DNA from: Cryptomeria japonica
Lineage: Eukaryota; Streptophyta; Pinopsida; Cupressales; Cupressaceae
DNA length: 64,000 nt
NCBI RefSeq assembly: GCF_030272615.1
Contig: NC_081408.1
Location: forward strand, 337,186,793-337,250,792
Reading direction: 5' to 3'
Part shown: one piece after another, positions 34,206 through 47,221 of the stretch
Numbering within the stretch: position 1 is the stretch's first letter
How the letters are laid out: every line of letters starts with the position of its first letter
The notes under the pieces: generated by a model
The model's input: the letters and a program-made list of their open reading frames with translations, nothing else
Databases searched by the model: none
Told to the model about the DNA's origin: nothing
Program-made: the position numbers and the translations under genes

Positions 34206-36065
34206 CACGTGGTGGTACTATCCTGCCACGTGGGCAAGGTTAACTAATTTAATAACAAATTTCCTACTCTTAAACAATTTAAACTGAACTTAAATCATCC
34301 CCAGTTATTTCACGAGGCACACACACATAGTGCTAGAATCCAAAATGAGAAAGGATATTTACCAATAAGGTAAATGGTGAATAATAACACACAAGAGCCC
34401 CAATTATAAGGATATTTGGCAACACAAGAAGAATTTAAAAGATAGGAGAAGGATCCTGATAAATTTCTTCACTTCCATAACACAGGAAGAATTCCTTTCA
34501 TCTTGCAAGAGGCAAATAACCAATTTTTTCCAACATAAGCCCCAAATCTTGGGCAAATAGATACTAGAAAACACACAAAAAACTTAATCTATTCCTTTCT
34601 ATAACAAATAGAAGAGATAATTTAAGAACTTGATTTTCAAGAACAAATAACAAACAACAAACAAAAAAATGAACCATTTCCTTCCCATATGCAAACATTT
34701 GATATGAATTCAACAAAATCATCAATAATAGACACTCTTTCTTTCATTCCAGTCATTCAACAAGAATTTACAAAGAGATTTACATCTTTCCAACACACAA
34801 AAAGCCACTAAAACATTCAAAATTAAATTGCAAAACAAGAAGAGATTATCCAACCTTCAAGCAAACCGGGAAGCAAATTGATGGAAGGATCCCAATCTTG
34901 CAAACCAAATCCAACTCTAGCTCCTCCTCCAAAATGGTTTTCCAAATCTCTCCTTTAAAATTATGCCTCCTTCCCGTGAACTCCCTAGAATATATGGGAA
35001 AAATATATTTCAACCTAAACTTTCTAGGTTAAAAGTTTTTCCAACTAATCAGATTCAACTATTTAAAAAGTAAAAGCAATCAGATTTACCTTTTTTCCAT
35101 AAACAATTCTTTTCCAACAAAATAAAATACAAAACTCAATGGAAAGGTAAAAGGAAAGGCTTTTATTTTTATTTTATTTCTATTTTCACAATACTTTCTT
35201 TCAACATAAGCATTTAACATTTAAATGGCAAGGCAAATACTTATTTATTTTCATAATATAATAATAATACAACTTTACACAATAAAATAAGTCATTTAGC
35301 CATTTAATTCTAGCAAATCATTAATTTGATTAAATCAATAATCTCAAGAGCATAATAATTAACTAATTACACCAACACAAAAATAACATCAATCACTCAA
35401 TTAAATGACTATTCAAATAAATGGAAACATACAAAACGAGGAATGCCCAAATGATGACTCACAAGATGAAAGCATTAAAACACTCTGACTCGCATACCGG
35501 TCAAACGAAAAAGACGTTCGACTGACAACACTCACATGAGTGTAACTGCGGGTCAAGCTAGGGTCCAACAACTATCTCCTCCACTCCCATCAGACAAATA
35601 AGGCACGCTCAGACCTATGAAACCAGGTGGAGTCAATGCCCCGTACCTACCCGATACTAGTACCTACAATGTCCTGCACCAAAGAACCACACATGCATAT
35701 AGACAAATATATATATATAAACGGACATGACATGCACACCGATGAAGGATAATCGTGACGTTCCCTATCTCACTGGAGTGAGTGAAGCAAAATCATCCCC
35801 TCTCATCCCATACACTTGCAAACATGCAACATATAAATAACACATTGCATATATAAAGTAAAATTGTTAGTCCATGATAATGATCCATAAAATAACATTA
35901 ATCATAAGCACTAAGATGCTGCATGAAAGCATACACCACAAATCTAGATAAAGCATGAAATAACATCACATAAAGTTTGAATCTATATACAATAATGTTC
36001 CACTGAACAATCAACTGAAATCAAACATAGATACAAAAAGAGTCTGATCGAGGAGGGGTACTACA

Positions 36066-36710
36066 CCTAAACCCACTAATTAAATTATTAAGGTTGTCAC
36101 TTGAAATTACAAAGGAAAACACTCCATGTGCTTACATCTGGTCTAGACCCCTTCCTTGAGGTCTATTTCCCATGACCCTAGTCCCACACATGCAAGAGCC
36201 CACTCCCCCTAATCATGGACCAATACCTCAGGGTGAACATAACAATAACATCACATGAACATTCAATCCAATAGCATAAATGATAGTCATATCATCCACA
36301 AAGAACTATACATCAAGAACCAAGCCATATAGCTAATGATGCCAAATTACAATGATAATCAAAAGCCTCAAGAAGGACAAATACACATATGTAGGGGGAA
36401 AAATAATGCCAAAAGTACCACATAATCCTCTACAACGAGGCACAATATATCCTCTTGCTGGTGCAACAATAGTCCATCCTCAAACAATAAGGATTCACTG
36501 AACTTGCTGGAGCAACACTAAAAAACCTCAACGGACAAGTATGAAACTTCTTGCTAGAGCTCAAATGAATACAAATGCATCATATATGAATATCACAATT
36601 CCCCAAGAATCTCAAACACATCAAATCAAATCCTCTGGAAATCAAACATATCAGAAAAACCAACTTAGAAGGGTCAAAACTGTCGAAAACCCTAAAATAA
36701 GCAGTATGGT
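36066..36710. repeat. fragment of an LTR-X family LTR
   Basis: Non-coding. It resembles 37960-38600 at low level and in the same order, for example 'acctcagggtg.a.ataacaataacaac'-like text and a run of 'gctagagcaac' phrases. It is cut on the left by Chr-1 and on the right by another LTR-X copy starting at 36711. Family assignment is tentative. Confidence 0.4.
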
Positions 36711-38797
36711 TGTAATGCCTACCAAAATACCCCAAAGAAATATGCTAACTAACATGCAGAAAGAGAATTTTTTTTTTAAGAATCCCATAATGCAATCATT
36801 ACAATTAACTATTTGTATGCAATAAACATCCATTAACTAAATAACATTTATCCATCTTGATATAGTCATGAAAACACATAACACAAACACAAATAATCAC
36901 AATATATCTAAGCGTTCCCTAGGGTATCTCAATGCCATTACCTAAACTAACCATAAGAAATAACATATAATCATATGCATGATAACACACTTGCATACTA
37001 TCTCTAACATGATTTATTCTTTCCATGCATGATCATTCACTATTTTATAACATGGATATATCCATCTACTAAGCATACATTAACCGACCCCTTTTATGTT
37101 CATTTTAAAACACCAATACCAAATGTTCCTAATCCCAACCACTAATACATTTTAATCATTATTATTAACTAATATCAAGATGATCTATCACATTTCCAAC
37201 TTTACATGAGACTATATGCATAACCATAAATCCATTTCCATTAATAAACCAATGTCACATGTTACATCATTTATTCTCCTAAAATGTTGACTACCATTTA
37301 TATGAATACAATATCCTTCTCCAATAGGGAACATAGTTCTCATTACATTACCATTACATCATGTATCTAATACATACTTATGCCATAAGAATCATTTACA
37401 TCAATCTGCTACAAGTATCCATCCATAGCTGAGAATACAAGATATCCACATCCATGCAAGAACATCCAACAAAGAACATCCCAATGGAAGAAGCCATCAA
37501 ACCACCTGACCATGTGGATCCATAAGGAATGACCCCCCATTCTAGGAGATGACACAAGATCTTACTCATACTCTAGATCTAGGATGACACCTAACAACCA
37601 AAGGAAGGACCAATACAAACAAGTGCAAGAATGCAAAACATAAGATACATTCTCAAAACCTCCAAACATGAAACCTCCAGAGGCAACACATTCGAAACAA
37701 GGCTCAAGGCACAAGGACCTACATGTAGGGTAGAGAGTGTCATCACATGTGACAAATGGGAATCTTGGCACAGGTCTTGACCATCCTAGATGCACATATA
37801 GAGCCATCTCGACCTTAATGGGGTAAAGGAGATTAGCTTACCTAGGTTGCCAAGGCCTTCCCAATCCTATCCCAAATCACTACCACTGGGAAAGGCAGAG
37901 GGGCCACCAACCATTTCTTATCTTATTAAGATAAACTATTGTACCCAACCCCAATAATTATTATATTAAATTATCACTTAATTACAACGTCAAACTCCCA
38001 ATGAGATATCCAGTGATCTAGCCCTCGGGTAACCTGGTTGTCTACACCCTTATGATCCTGGTCAATCACTTGGAAGTCCACTCCTCCTAGCATGCACCTA
38101 TACCTTAGGGTGGAAAATACATAAAAATAACAACATATCCACAATAATGAAGGCTCATGAGAGATATAATAGTGCTCATATCATCATCAAGATCTTGTTG
38201 TACGAATTCAGATACATAAGGCCTCATACATGACAATAGCCTTCACCAATGCATACCAATCAAAGAGCCAAACATGAACATAAATCAAGGATGAATCCAA
38301 ATTCTCAACAATGAGGAAAAACACATCCTACTGGAGTCATAAGAACAATCCTCAACAACAAGGAATTCTCCCTCTTGTCAGAGCAACTCATCACATAAGA
38401 AACACCTCGACAGTAAGGCTCAAACCCTCTCACCGGACCACAAAAGACATCATGAAAGATAAAAGTACATCAAAGACAACTTAGAGAAGATCAACACAAA
38501 CCACCCATTCCTCTAGAGAATGCACAAAACCCAAAAAGACACTCACATTGCTCAAAACTGACTTTCTAGGACCTTCAAAGTAGTCTAGCTCTCCCAGAAT
38601 GTAGCTCAGTGCCCCTGGAATGCAGTGCAATGCTTTTGGTAAGTACATTACCATTTCTAGTACATTCCCCAACATTTTGGGTACATATGGTATCATTTTG
38701 GGTGCATTAGGTAGCGTTATGAGTGCATGACTTAGCATTATGAGTATATGACTCAACTCTCAAGGCACATTCCCCAGTGCCCTTGGGATGCAAAATG
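36711..38797 (-). repeat. LTR-X copy 1, first part
   Basis: Begins TGTAATGCCTACC, close to the Chr-1 LTR start TGTAATGCCCC, so LTR-X is probably another chromovirus LTR in the same (minus) orientation. It continues past Cop-N at 45298. Around 38580-38780 is a zone of repeats based on 'agtgca' and 'gggtacat', in the place where Chr-1 has its GC-rich array. No coding frame. Confidence 0.5.
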
Positions 38798-39667
38798 TGT
38801 TAGATACTTGATCAGTCCCAAAGACACTGAGAGAGGGGTGAATTAGTGTCTAATCAGTTTACAAAATATTTAAACTTGTTTGCAACTTTATAACCCAAAT
38901 TAATATACTGGTAAACAAGTAATAATGCAATAAAGAGAAATAACAATATAACCATCAATGCACACCATAACATAGATATTTTTGGTGAGGAAACCCGGTA
39001 GGAGAAAAACCTCAGTGGGATTTATGACCCACAATATTTAATCACTATCTAATATGAATAAACATTACTTATACAATAGGGGCTTGCACATGCAGGAAGG
39101 CCAACAGCCTAGAGTTCACTGCTCAACAACAAATGGAGTCCCACTGACTACAAAATTGGATGATTAAATCCAATGACAATGTACTGGTCAAAATAGAATC
39201 TGCAATGTTGGATTTAGTACCAGTTTAAGCTCTATCAGATAACTCTTCCATAAACCTTGCTTCGCTCTGCTCTGATTTTATTCGCTCATAGATTGATTAC
39301 ATCATAATGAATATACAATATTCGCTCTCATATTCTGTTTGCATTCATTACCTAATTACATATCCTTTCTTCGCTTACATACTTACAAAATGACCTATAA
39401 GATATCATACATATATGAGTCTTTACAATACATCATGTCGGCTATCAAATAATATTACAATACAAAACAATATAATTTCCATGTCGGTTAGGAGTGTCAA
39501 TAAGATCTTCTGTCGGTATAAATGGATGCCGGTGTGAATAATCTTTGTTGTGCCTGTCAATGCCGATAGATGATGTCTATTACCAGTGTAACCTATGAAC
39601 CATGTTACCAGTTGGTTGCCATCAATGACAACATCAACTATTCTCATCTGAGTGTATAATGCCAAAA
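38798..39667 (-). repeat. 3' LTR of Cop-N
   Basis: TGTTAGATACTTG at the outer end, ATGCCAAAA at the inner end (the right copy has ATACCAACA). It contains the ACTGAGAGAGGGG box and the TGAGG...CCTCA inverted repeat at 38986-39014. Confidence 0.85.
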
Positions 39668-39682
39668 ATCTCCCCCTTTGGC
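39668..39682 (-). promoter_or_regulatory. polypurine tract of Cop-N
   Basis: Minus strand GCCAAAGGGGGAGAT beside the LTR. A second copy (AAAGGGGGAG) lies at about 39804-39813. Confidence 0.75.
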
Positions 39683-39862
39683 ATTGATAGCAACACTCAT
39701 GAGAAAAATCCAAAAGCTGATATCCAAAAATGAAGTCCAAAAATAAGAGTGCTCCCCCCCTGAGCAAATGATCCCTTCTATACATTTTTCTCCCACACTA
39801 CTACTCCCCCTTTGACATCAATGACAAAGGATGTCAAAAAAAGAATCAAAGAGTTCAAAATT

Positions 39863-42800
39863 CTACCTCAAAGCCTGTAACCGGTTATGTACAATATGAA
39901 AGATATCCGCTAAAATTAGATTAAGACTTTGCATGAATTTAGTGCTATCAAAAATAATGATTTCAGTCTGTCTGATCATACTGGTCAGATAATGCATCTG
40001 TTGCTCCGGTGATCTTTCTCCTTGAATGGTTGCTTTAGACAACTCAATCCGCTGTGTTAGAAGGTTGTCCAATCTAGGACCAATTTTATTTTTCAGCTCC
40101 TGAGCCTTCATTCTTATCCTTGCTTTTTCTTTTTCTAATTTCTCAATCTTTTCTTCAAAAACTGCCATTTCTTGATAAAAAACTGAAGTAAGTTCTGAAG
40201 AACCTATCATGTTATCTGCTATATCATCAATCTCTTTTTGTGTTTTCCTTATCTCCTCATCAATATCCTCTATTAGGTGGTGAGGCTTGCATGCTTCTTA
40301 TACAATTCTTTATATTTCAAAATAGTGGAATTAAGTGTCGGTAATAAAGAATCAATATGCTCTATGTAGTCCTTAATAGTCTTATCAAAGAATTCACCTT
40401 TCTCCTTATTGACCCTTTCCTTAATAGTCTTTTCATTAATTTTGTCTAAAGTTAGAATATTTGAAGCAATGAATTTGGACAATGTGTCCAATTTACCTAA
40501 AGATCCAGAAATGTGATCTATCTTACAATCCGGTGCAATCAATTTCAAAATAGGTAAAGTATCATCAATGGCCTTAAATGATAACGTGTTGCATTCGGTG
40601 ATCTTCTTTATGGAATCGAAAAGTACATTTGTCACATTAGTAGGTGTGTAATCCATAGTAGAAGTGCTAGGCAGAGTGTGAGGTTCTACAGTTGGTTTCT
40701 TCTCATCTATGGATTCCTTAACCACTTCTGCTATCTTTTTTTCATCATTGACCTCTTCTTTATTCACTTTTTCTTCCTTATGCTCACTCTATTTTTCAAC
40801 TTTGTTTTCATCCTTACTGTCTACCTTGCTGACTGCCAGTTCAGCTATACTCTGTTCTTGTCCCTTTCCAGTTTCAGTTTGTGCTTCTACTTCTACTTCT
40901 ACCGGTTTCTCAATGTTAAGTTGAGTATCATCAAGGGTGGTATTTGTTTTCTTAACTTCAGATGTCTCCTCAATATTCTGCTGAGGGTCAATAGTGTTTA
41001 CTAGTGACTCAGAGACCTCAACATTTGTAGCTTCAACTCTCTTTTCCTCTGCAGTTTCCTTATCCATGACAATGTTAAAATCCTGTGTGTTCACATTCAT
41101 GGTAAAAAGAATTTCAGACTCCGAAATAGTGTCATCCTGTCTCATTTCCTCTATCTTCTCTTCCGGTTGACTATCAGTTTGTGTCAGTGCCTCTGCAGTT
41201 ATTGGTGGGGTGCCCTATGCCGATGGAGAAAGGTTATCCTTGACCGTGATGTCAGGTACACTACCAATTTTTCCTTTACCATTATCTTTCTGATATACCT
41301 TGGTAAATGACTTGTCTATTTTCTGTCTATCTTTGTCTTCTTTATTCTCTCTTTCCACAAAAAATATATCCCACTTATCTGCCGTTTCATCTACTATTTT
41401 CTTAACTCTACCTGCCATAAGGCTAACCTATCGGTGACCACTCACAAAAACCGTTCCATTTGCCTCTGATATTAAATCATCAATTTCCTATTTGGAATTA
41501 ACAGGATGCATAGAAAGTAGAGACTCTACCTTTAATTTCTTGTCAAGCTCCATGGCAGACATTCTTTTAGCCTCTAACCTTAAGTATAAATCATTTGGTA
41601 GATCATCTACAACCTCAATAAGAACTTTCTTGTATATATCTAGGTATAAAATAATTCTTTCCTCTATAATATCCTTATCCAAATCCTTGAAAGAATGATA
41701 AATTTTATTCACATTACTAAGGTTACCTTCTTGTGTGATTTCATTGATCAACTCTTTCAGTGTAAGAGTATCTGGTGCCTTAGGTTCTTGTTTATTCTTT
41801 GGAGTCACTTTCTTCTTCTAACCAATGGGCTCTCTTATAGCCTTTTGTTTCTTTCTCTTTGTTCTTGACTTCTTGGGAGATGGAGCAGGTGCCGATGAGG
41901 GTTTTCTTTTCTTCCTATCCACTCTCTTGAATTCAATTGCCCTGCTACTGTCAAAATTAGATGAAGTAGCCACAGGGGAAATGTGAGCTACCGGTTTTTG
42001 CTCTGATTGACTTTCTGTCACACTAGCAACAATACCGCTAAGATTCATCAAACCTTCTGTAACATCCTTTACCATTTTAGAAGCATCTTTCATAAATTTA
42101 TCTCTTTTCTTCCTCTGCTACATCATAGCAACATCACTTTCAATGGTTTCAGCATTACCAAATATTTTCTCCATTGGTTCTGGTGGAGCATCTAGGAGTA
42201 TTTTAGCATATGAGTCTAAGATGTGTGAATCTACCTCATATCCCATTTGAGTAATCCAGACAATTCTGGGTCTAACTGCTTCCATCCAAATTTCATCTCT
42301 TTTCACTAAAAAGCATATCTGTTTATCATATTTGTCCACAATGTTTTTGGGAATCCTTTCTCTTTGTCTCATTTTATCGTGGAAATTCTTAAATTAGTTT
42401 TTTAACAACTTATCACCATCAAATCTCATACCAATGATTGACTCTTTTATCTATTTTCCAACTGAAGTATCATAGGCAAAATCCTTATGTCCTATGCCGG
42501 AGATCTCTTTTGAAAAGTAAAGCATTAAACATACTATCAGACTTCCAAATTTAAAGGTTCCTTTCTTATCACCTTTGATCTTATGCGAATTCTCTAACAA
42601 TTCATCCTTTAACCATTCACAAATATCAATCTTTGCATTGTTCAATATCATCTCACGTGCACTATGAATGCATGAACTAGATACAAAATTCAACATATTT
42701 GTATGACCAACTTTATAGCCAATGACCATGCTAGAAAATTTAACATTTTTATCCTTTATATCATTGACCCTAAGTGACCTATTGTCAAATGTAGCTCTGG

Positions 42801-43296
42801 TTAAGCTCATAACCTCTTTGTTAAGGATTTTCTTCTTCTTGTCAGGTCTAGAACTGGTGAAGGGTAAACCAGTAAAAACTCTAATAGCTTCCTTGGTAAT
42901 CTTAAATACTGAGTCCAACCACATAAATTCACCGTGAACCCTTCTAAGGACATAGAAGATGACTTCATCTGAGAATTATAGCATATGGAGGATATCAATG
43001 AAACCTAAATCCTCAACTACCTTATGTTCCAATTTCACTACCCCATTCTTGTCAATGATTACATTCATATACATGTTCATCAAATCTTCGGATCCTAAAA
43101 TTTCTATGTAACAATGTATGTATGCCCTAGTGTCTTCAGCAAATGCGACTCCTTTCAGGATTCTAGAAAATGCACCAATAGAGTCATCCAATTTTTCTAT
43201 CTTAGGAATGATCTTGAAAATGGGTCTAGGTCGTTTTATGTTTTCCACAATGGTAGGGTTTGCTACGAATTCGGGAACAGAAGATGAAGATGCCAT
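39863..43296 (-). pseudogene. Cop-N second frame, unknown function (~1,145 codons)
   Basis: I do not recognise this protein. Starting at the ATG at 43296 (MASSSSVPEF), one register holds to 40273 (over 1,000 codons) with nine stops, most of them TAG, and a shift near 40270 leads to the last piece, 39863-40210. The N-terminal ~330 residues look globular (IFKIIPKIEKLDDSIGAF, GLPFTSSRPDKKKK, FKFGSLIVCLMLYF). About 41820-41960 is very basic (KRKKRKP-like, a possible nuclear signal), 40790-41140 is strongly acidic and repetitive (EKPVEVEVEAQTE), and the C-terminal ~250 residues are helical, ending in a coiled coil (EEKIEKLEKEKARIRMKAQELK). This order (globular, basic, charged, coiled coil) resembles the Tat-B accessory frame, although I see no clear sequence match. 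Its role is unknown. Confidence 0.65.
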
Positions 43297-43599
43297 TGTG
43301 AAAGATAAATACCTTTTAACTGAGAAATCCTTGAATGCTTTGAAAAGACCTTTGCTTCTTCGCCTTTAGAATGCCTTTGCTCAATTTTTCTCTCTTTGAA
43401 TGCTTGGATGCTTGGTGAATTGAAATGAGAAGTTATAATGCCTTTATAACAAAAAATTAACTTATAACTGCAATAAATGCTTCACCAGTGAAGTGAAAAC
43501 TCCACATATCTTCTGGTAAAGAAGAAATATATCTTCTTACCATCAACCGAGGGTAAATGCATAATTTTAAATTTGTTTCCTTACCCCTAAGGATTATTC

Positions 43600-44388
43600 C
43601 TTAGTTAGATGAAGAATCTCCTGTCGGTGCAGGATTACCCTGTTCTGCCGGTGCAGAGATAGATTCATCAATTCTCTGATCTCTCTTCCTAATTCATTAT
43701 TTAGAAAATAGTTGCTTGATTTCAGTTACCTTTTCTTTGCCTTTATCATTAGATCCTTTATTGTTCGCCGGTACAGTCTTACTCCTACAAAATTTTGCAA
43801 TATGCCCAATCTTGTTACATGCATAGCAAGTTACAATGTTTCTCTGAATAGCCTTTCCATAACATTGACCGGTTTGAGTTCTGTATTGATTAGATAAATG
43901 TCCAAATCTACCACAAACATAGCATTTCACATTCATTTTTCAATTGTCTGAGTTATGACCATTTTTATTGCATTTGAAACATTGACCGGTGGGTAGTTTG
44001 ATCTTTCATTAAGTCTTCTGGCCAAATCTTCCTCATTCATCTTTCTATCTTCAATATCCTTGCATAGTCTCATGGGTAAATCTTGCATCTCATTCTTCAT
44101 GTTACTGTTCTCTTGTCTCAATTTCTCTACAATATCTTTGAGAGTTTCTTTTTCTTCATCATCTTTATTTTGCAATTGCACTTGTAATTCTTTTCTCTTA
44201 TTCTTTGCTATAACCAGGTTATCTTGAAGTGCTTTGATGAATTCCCGAGCAGTTCTAAGTTTATCTTCCAGTTTGATATTCTTCGATTTTTCTACATCAA
44301 AATCTTCAAGAGCTCCTTCCAACTGTTGTCTCAAACTTTCCATCGGTACCGATTTCAGAATCTTCCTCAAGCTATTAGGCTTCTGCAA
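43600..44388 (-). pseudogene. Cop-N Gag-like protein: coiled coil plus zinc knuckles
   Basis: Starts just after the PBS; the open piece 43933-44388 has a leader (SLRKILKSVPMESLR) and about 110 residues of E/K/L-rich coiled coil. A shift near 43990 then leads into three zinc knuckles: C-F-K-C-N-K-N-G-H with the last Cys replaced by a TGA nearby, C-Y-V-C-G-R-F-G-H with the last Cys as Tyr, and an intact C-Y-A-C-N-K-I-G-H-I-A-K-F-C at about 43795-43835. A Pro/Ala-rich tail may extend to 43600. Zinc knuckles bind RNA, so this is probably the packaging protein. It is related to the fragment at 2535-2981 through the leader. Confidence 0.7.
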
Positions 44389-44399
44389 ATAGAGGACTA

Positions 44400-44414
44400 G
44401 GCTCTGATACCAAT
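44400..44414 (-). promoter_or_regulatory. primer-binding site of Cop-N
   Basis: Minus strand ATTGGTATCAGAGCC, the initiator-Met tRNA match, directly at the LTR border. Confidence 0.85.
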
Positions 44415-45292
44415 TGTTAGATACTTGATCAGTCCCAAAGACACTGAGAGTGGGGGGGGGAGTGAATCAATGTCTAACCAGTTTACAAAATATTTAAACT
44501 TGTTTGCAACTTTATAACCTAAATTAATATACCGGTAAACAAGTAATAATGCAACAAAAGAGAAATAACAGTGTAACCATCAATGCACACCATAACACAT
44601 ATTTTTGGCTAGGAAACCCGGTAGGGGAAAAACCTCGGTGGGATTTGTGACCCACAATATTTACACACTGGCCAATATGAATAAATATTACTTATACAAT
44701 AGGGGCCTGCATATGCAGGAAGGCCAATAGACTAGAGCTCACTGCTCAACAACAAATGGAGTCTCACTGACTACAAAATTGGATGATTAAATCCAATGAC
44801 AATGTATTGCTCAAAATAGCATCTGTAATGCTGGATTCAGTACCGGTTTAAGCTCTGTCAGATACCTCTGCCATAAACCTTGCTTCGCTTTTCTCTGCTC
44901 TTATTTGCTCATAGAATAATTACATTATAATGTATATACAGTTACTCACTCTCATATTCTTCTTGCATTCATTACCTAATTACATATCCTTTCTTCACTT
45001 ACATAACTACAAAATGACCTATAAGATCTCATACATACATGAGTCTTTACAATCCATCATGTCGGATATACAAATAATATTACAATACAAAACAATATAA
45101 TTTCCATGTTGGCTAGGATTGCCGGTAAGATCTTTTATCGGTGTAGCATGGATGTCGGTGTGAATAATCTTTGTTGTGCCTGCGGTGCTAGTAGATGATG
45201 TCTGTTGCTAGTGTAACCTATGAACCATGTTATCAGTTGGTTGCAATCAATGACAACATCAACTATTCTCATTTGAGTGTATAATACCAACA
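44415..45292 (-). repeat. 5' LTR of Cop-N
   Basis: TGTTAGATACTTG to ATACCAACA; matches 38798-39667 over its length, with a longer G-run in the box near 44450. Confidence 0.85.
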
Positions 45293-45297
45293 AAATG

Positions 45298-47221
45298 GTA
45301 TTCCTGGACTATATGGTAGTGGTCCTTATCCATATGGTAGAGCTCCTGGTAGTTCTTATAGCATTTTGGTGAAGAGGCCAAAAAACAAGCAAAAAGGACT
45401 CATGGTTAGGGCACTTGCCCGGATCTACTAAGGGGTCAAAAATGACACTCAAAACAAAGCCAATAGGTTTGGAAAGTTCAAAAATCAAAGATGGAATACA
45501 AAAATACAAGGTGGCAGACTCACATATAGAAAACTGCATAAAGAACCTTCTTCCACATCGCTCGAATGACACCTAGAATACATAACATCAAAGGGGATAA
45601 GTAATAACAACACTACAATCTCAAGGAGACATCATACAAGCTAAATGAAGCTCAAATACAATCTCAAATCCTTTCCAAAGGTATGTCCCCAAAATATGCA
45701 TATCACTGTGAATCAAAATGGCTCCCAACAAGCTACAAGAAGCCCAAAATCACCTAAAAAACAATTTTAAGACAAGGCAGACTCAAAGAGTACAATATAA
45801 GGAGATACATAACTTAAAACAAGATCCAAATCTCTACTAAAACATAAGGAAGAGGAATCATAACATTCACAAAGAAAGAACAGATAAAGACATTTCCGGC
45901 AAGCAATATCTCAAACTTGAAAACAATGATCTGTGAATTCCCTTTTCAATTGTCCTTTCTTTCCAAATATTTCCCAAATACAAATTCAATCTTTAAAATC
46001 CATTCTAAAACCCAAAACAATATTTTAATCAAGCACAAAGCATATATGATTTAAAAATAAAATTTGCAGAAAAGGAAACAAAAGCTCCAACCTAGAGATC
46101 GCACTCCAAATCAATAGAAAATTTGACGAAGAGCAAGAAAAACAACCAGCAATCCAAGCAATCAAATCCTCAATCCAAGCTCCAAGAAATTCAAAATCTA
46201 ATCTCCAAAATTCTGCCAGATGGTAACCCAACGACATTCACAGAAACCAAATAAATAAAAATCAAACTAAAAAATATAGGGAAAATCCGAACAATCAGAA
46301 AATTTGAGGAAACCATATGTTATACCTACCATACCAAAAATCTATGCATAAATAATATAAAATAATATTTATCTAACTTACCAAGCTATCGACCAATACT
46401 AAAACAAGGTAGGTAGGATAAACAATAAAATTAAATAACCAAGGGGATAAATATGAATTGAAATAATAGGATTATCCAATATAAATAAAAACCATGGGCA
46501 TAATTAATTAAATAAAGCCCATTAATTAAGTAATCAAAAGAATATAAATAAAAAACCTCAATTAATCAAATTAATAGTAATTAATTAATTTTTGATAACC
46601 CATAATAATATTAAATTATTATTCTAAATATAATACCAAAGGATAAAATAATAATAATTATTCCCAAATAATAATCACACATTAATATTTAAATATTTAT
46701 ATCAACTATTATTTAATTTAATATTATAAACTATATTAATTAATTAATTTAACATTATTAAACTATATAAATGAATTAATTAATTTAATAATTAAATCAA
46801 ACAATAATCACAACTCTACACCACAAGAATAACCCAAGGAATCACAAGACACTAAACAACAACTCGCACCAAGACTCTAAACCAAAAAGACAATCGACTT
46901 AAACCTAGAGTATAGAGTGGGTTCTCATGTCATCTCTGATCAACTTGCCATTGGGATAAGACATGCTCAAACCTGTGAAGCCAAGTGCAGTCGATGTATG
47001 GTACTTGCAAACCTATCATCACCAACACCTATACAACAACATATACAATAATATTTCATAAAATAAATAAACAAGTGAAAGGAAATCACAACATCATATC
47101 ATGCTCATGAATGAGTGATATGACATCGTTCCTTATCATGAAAGTAGTAGAAGAAACTCACAAACATCAAGTAATATCATAGTCATCCTCATCATAAGTT
47201 AGGGTTAGTACATAATATAAT
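45298..47221 (-). repeat. LTR-X copy 1, continuation
   Basis: Continues from 38797 after Cop-N. Non-coding. The part from about 46200 matches 55910 onward ('ggtaacccaac.acattc.cagaaa') and the part from 46920 matches 60250-60560. It stops about 190 bases short of the LTR end at the Cop-2 border. 46380-46820 is a low-complexity AT zone. Confidence 0.55.

Larger units (their letters stand above)
19173..36065 (-). mobile_element. Chr-1: chromovirus (Tekay/Del-like Ty3/gypsy) with ~4 kb LTRs
   Basis: Two long direct repeats flank a minus-strand gag-protease-RT-RNase H-integrase-chromodomain series. The PBS (30631-30646) and PPT (23035-23050) sit exactly at the inner LTR borders. Gypsy domain order plus a C-terminal chromodomain-like segment makes it a chromovirus. 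Very long LTRs are typical of the Tekay/Del branch, which is my best guess. It is inactive: many stops, two solo LTRs within RT, a third in the right LTR, and the outer end of the left LTR missing, so no target-site duplication can be seen. Confidence 0.8.
30647..36065 (-). repeat. 5' LTR of Chr-1 (right copy, interrupted)
   Basis: On the plus strand it begins TGTAATGCCCC next to the PBS and ends GGGGTACTACA. Without the 1.38 kb insertion at 30870-32245 the LTR is about 4.0 kb, very long for a plant LTR. It matches 19190-23034, including the 24-base array, the GC-rich array and the GACCT.TGAAACCAGGTGG block. No coding frame: the apparent repeated peptide frames on the minus strand come from the 24-base array. 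Confidence 0.85.
38793..45297 (-). mobile_element. Cop-N: non-autonomous copia-type element with Gag-like and unknown frames
   Basis: Element proper 38798-45292, with a perfect AAATG duplication at 38793-38797 and 45293-45297. LTRs of 870 and 878 bases, PBS, PPT and internal region are all present, so it has all sequences needed in cis. The internal region codes for a coiled-coil and zinc-knuckle protein (43697-44388) and a second long frame (39863-43296). No protease, RT, RNase H or integrase motif is found in any frame. It resembles the TR-GAG class of plant elements, but with an extra long frame. The sharing of PBS, PPT and LTR motifs with Cop-2 and Cop-3 suggests that such copia elements could mobilise it. 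Confidence 0.8.

Noticed and set aside
36541-36833. 94-codon plus-strand frame and the overlapping minus-strand frame
   Set aside because: They cross the junction of two LTR fragments at 36711, so they cannot be a real gene.
40678-41004. Phe/Leu-rich plus-strand frame resembling a membrane protein
   Set aside because: It lies antisense to the acidic and helical part of the Cop-N second frame. The reverse complement of Glu/Lys-rich coding DNA gives such hydrophobic frames.
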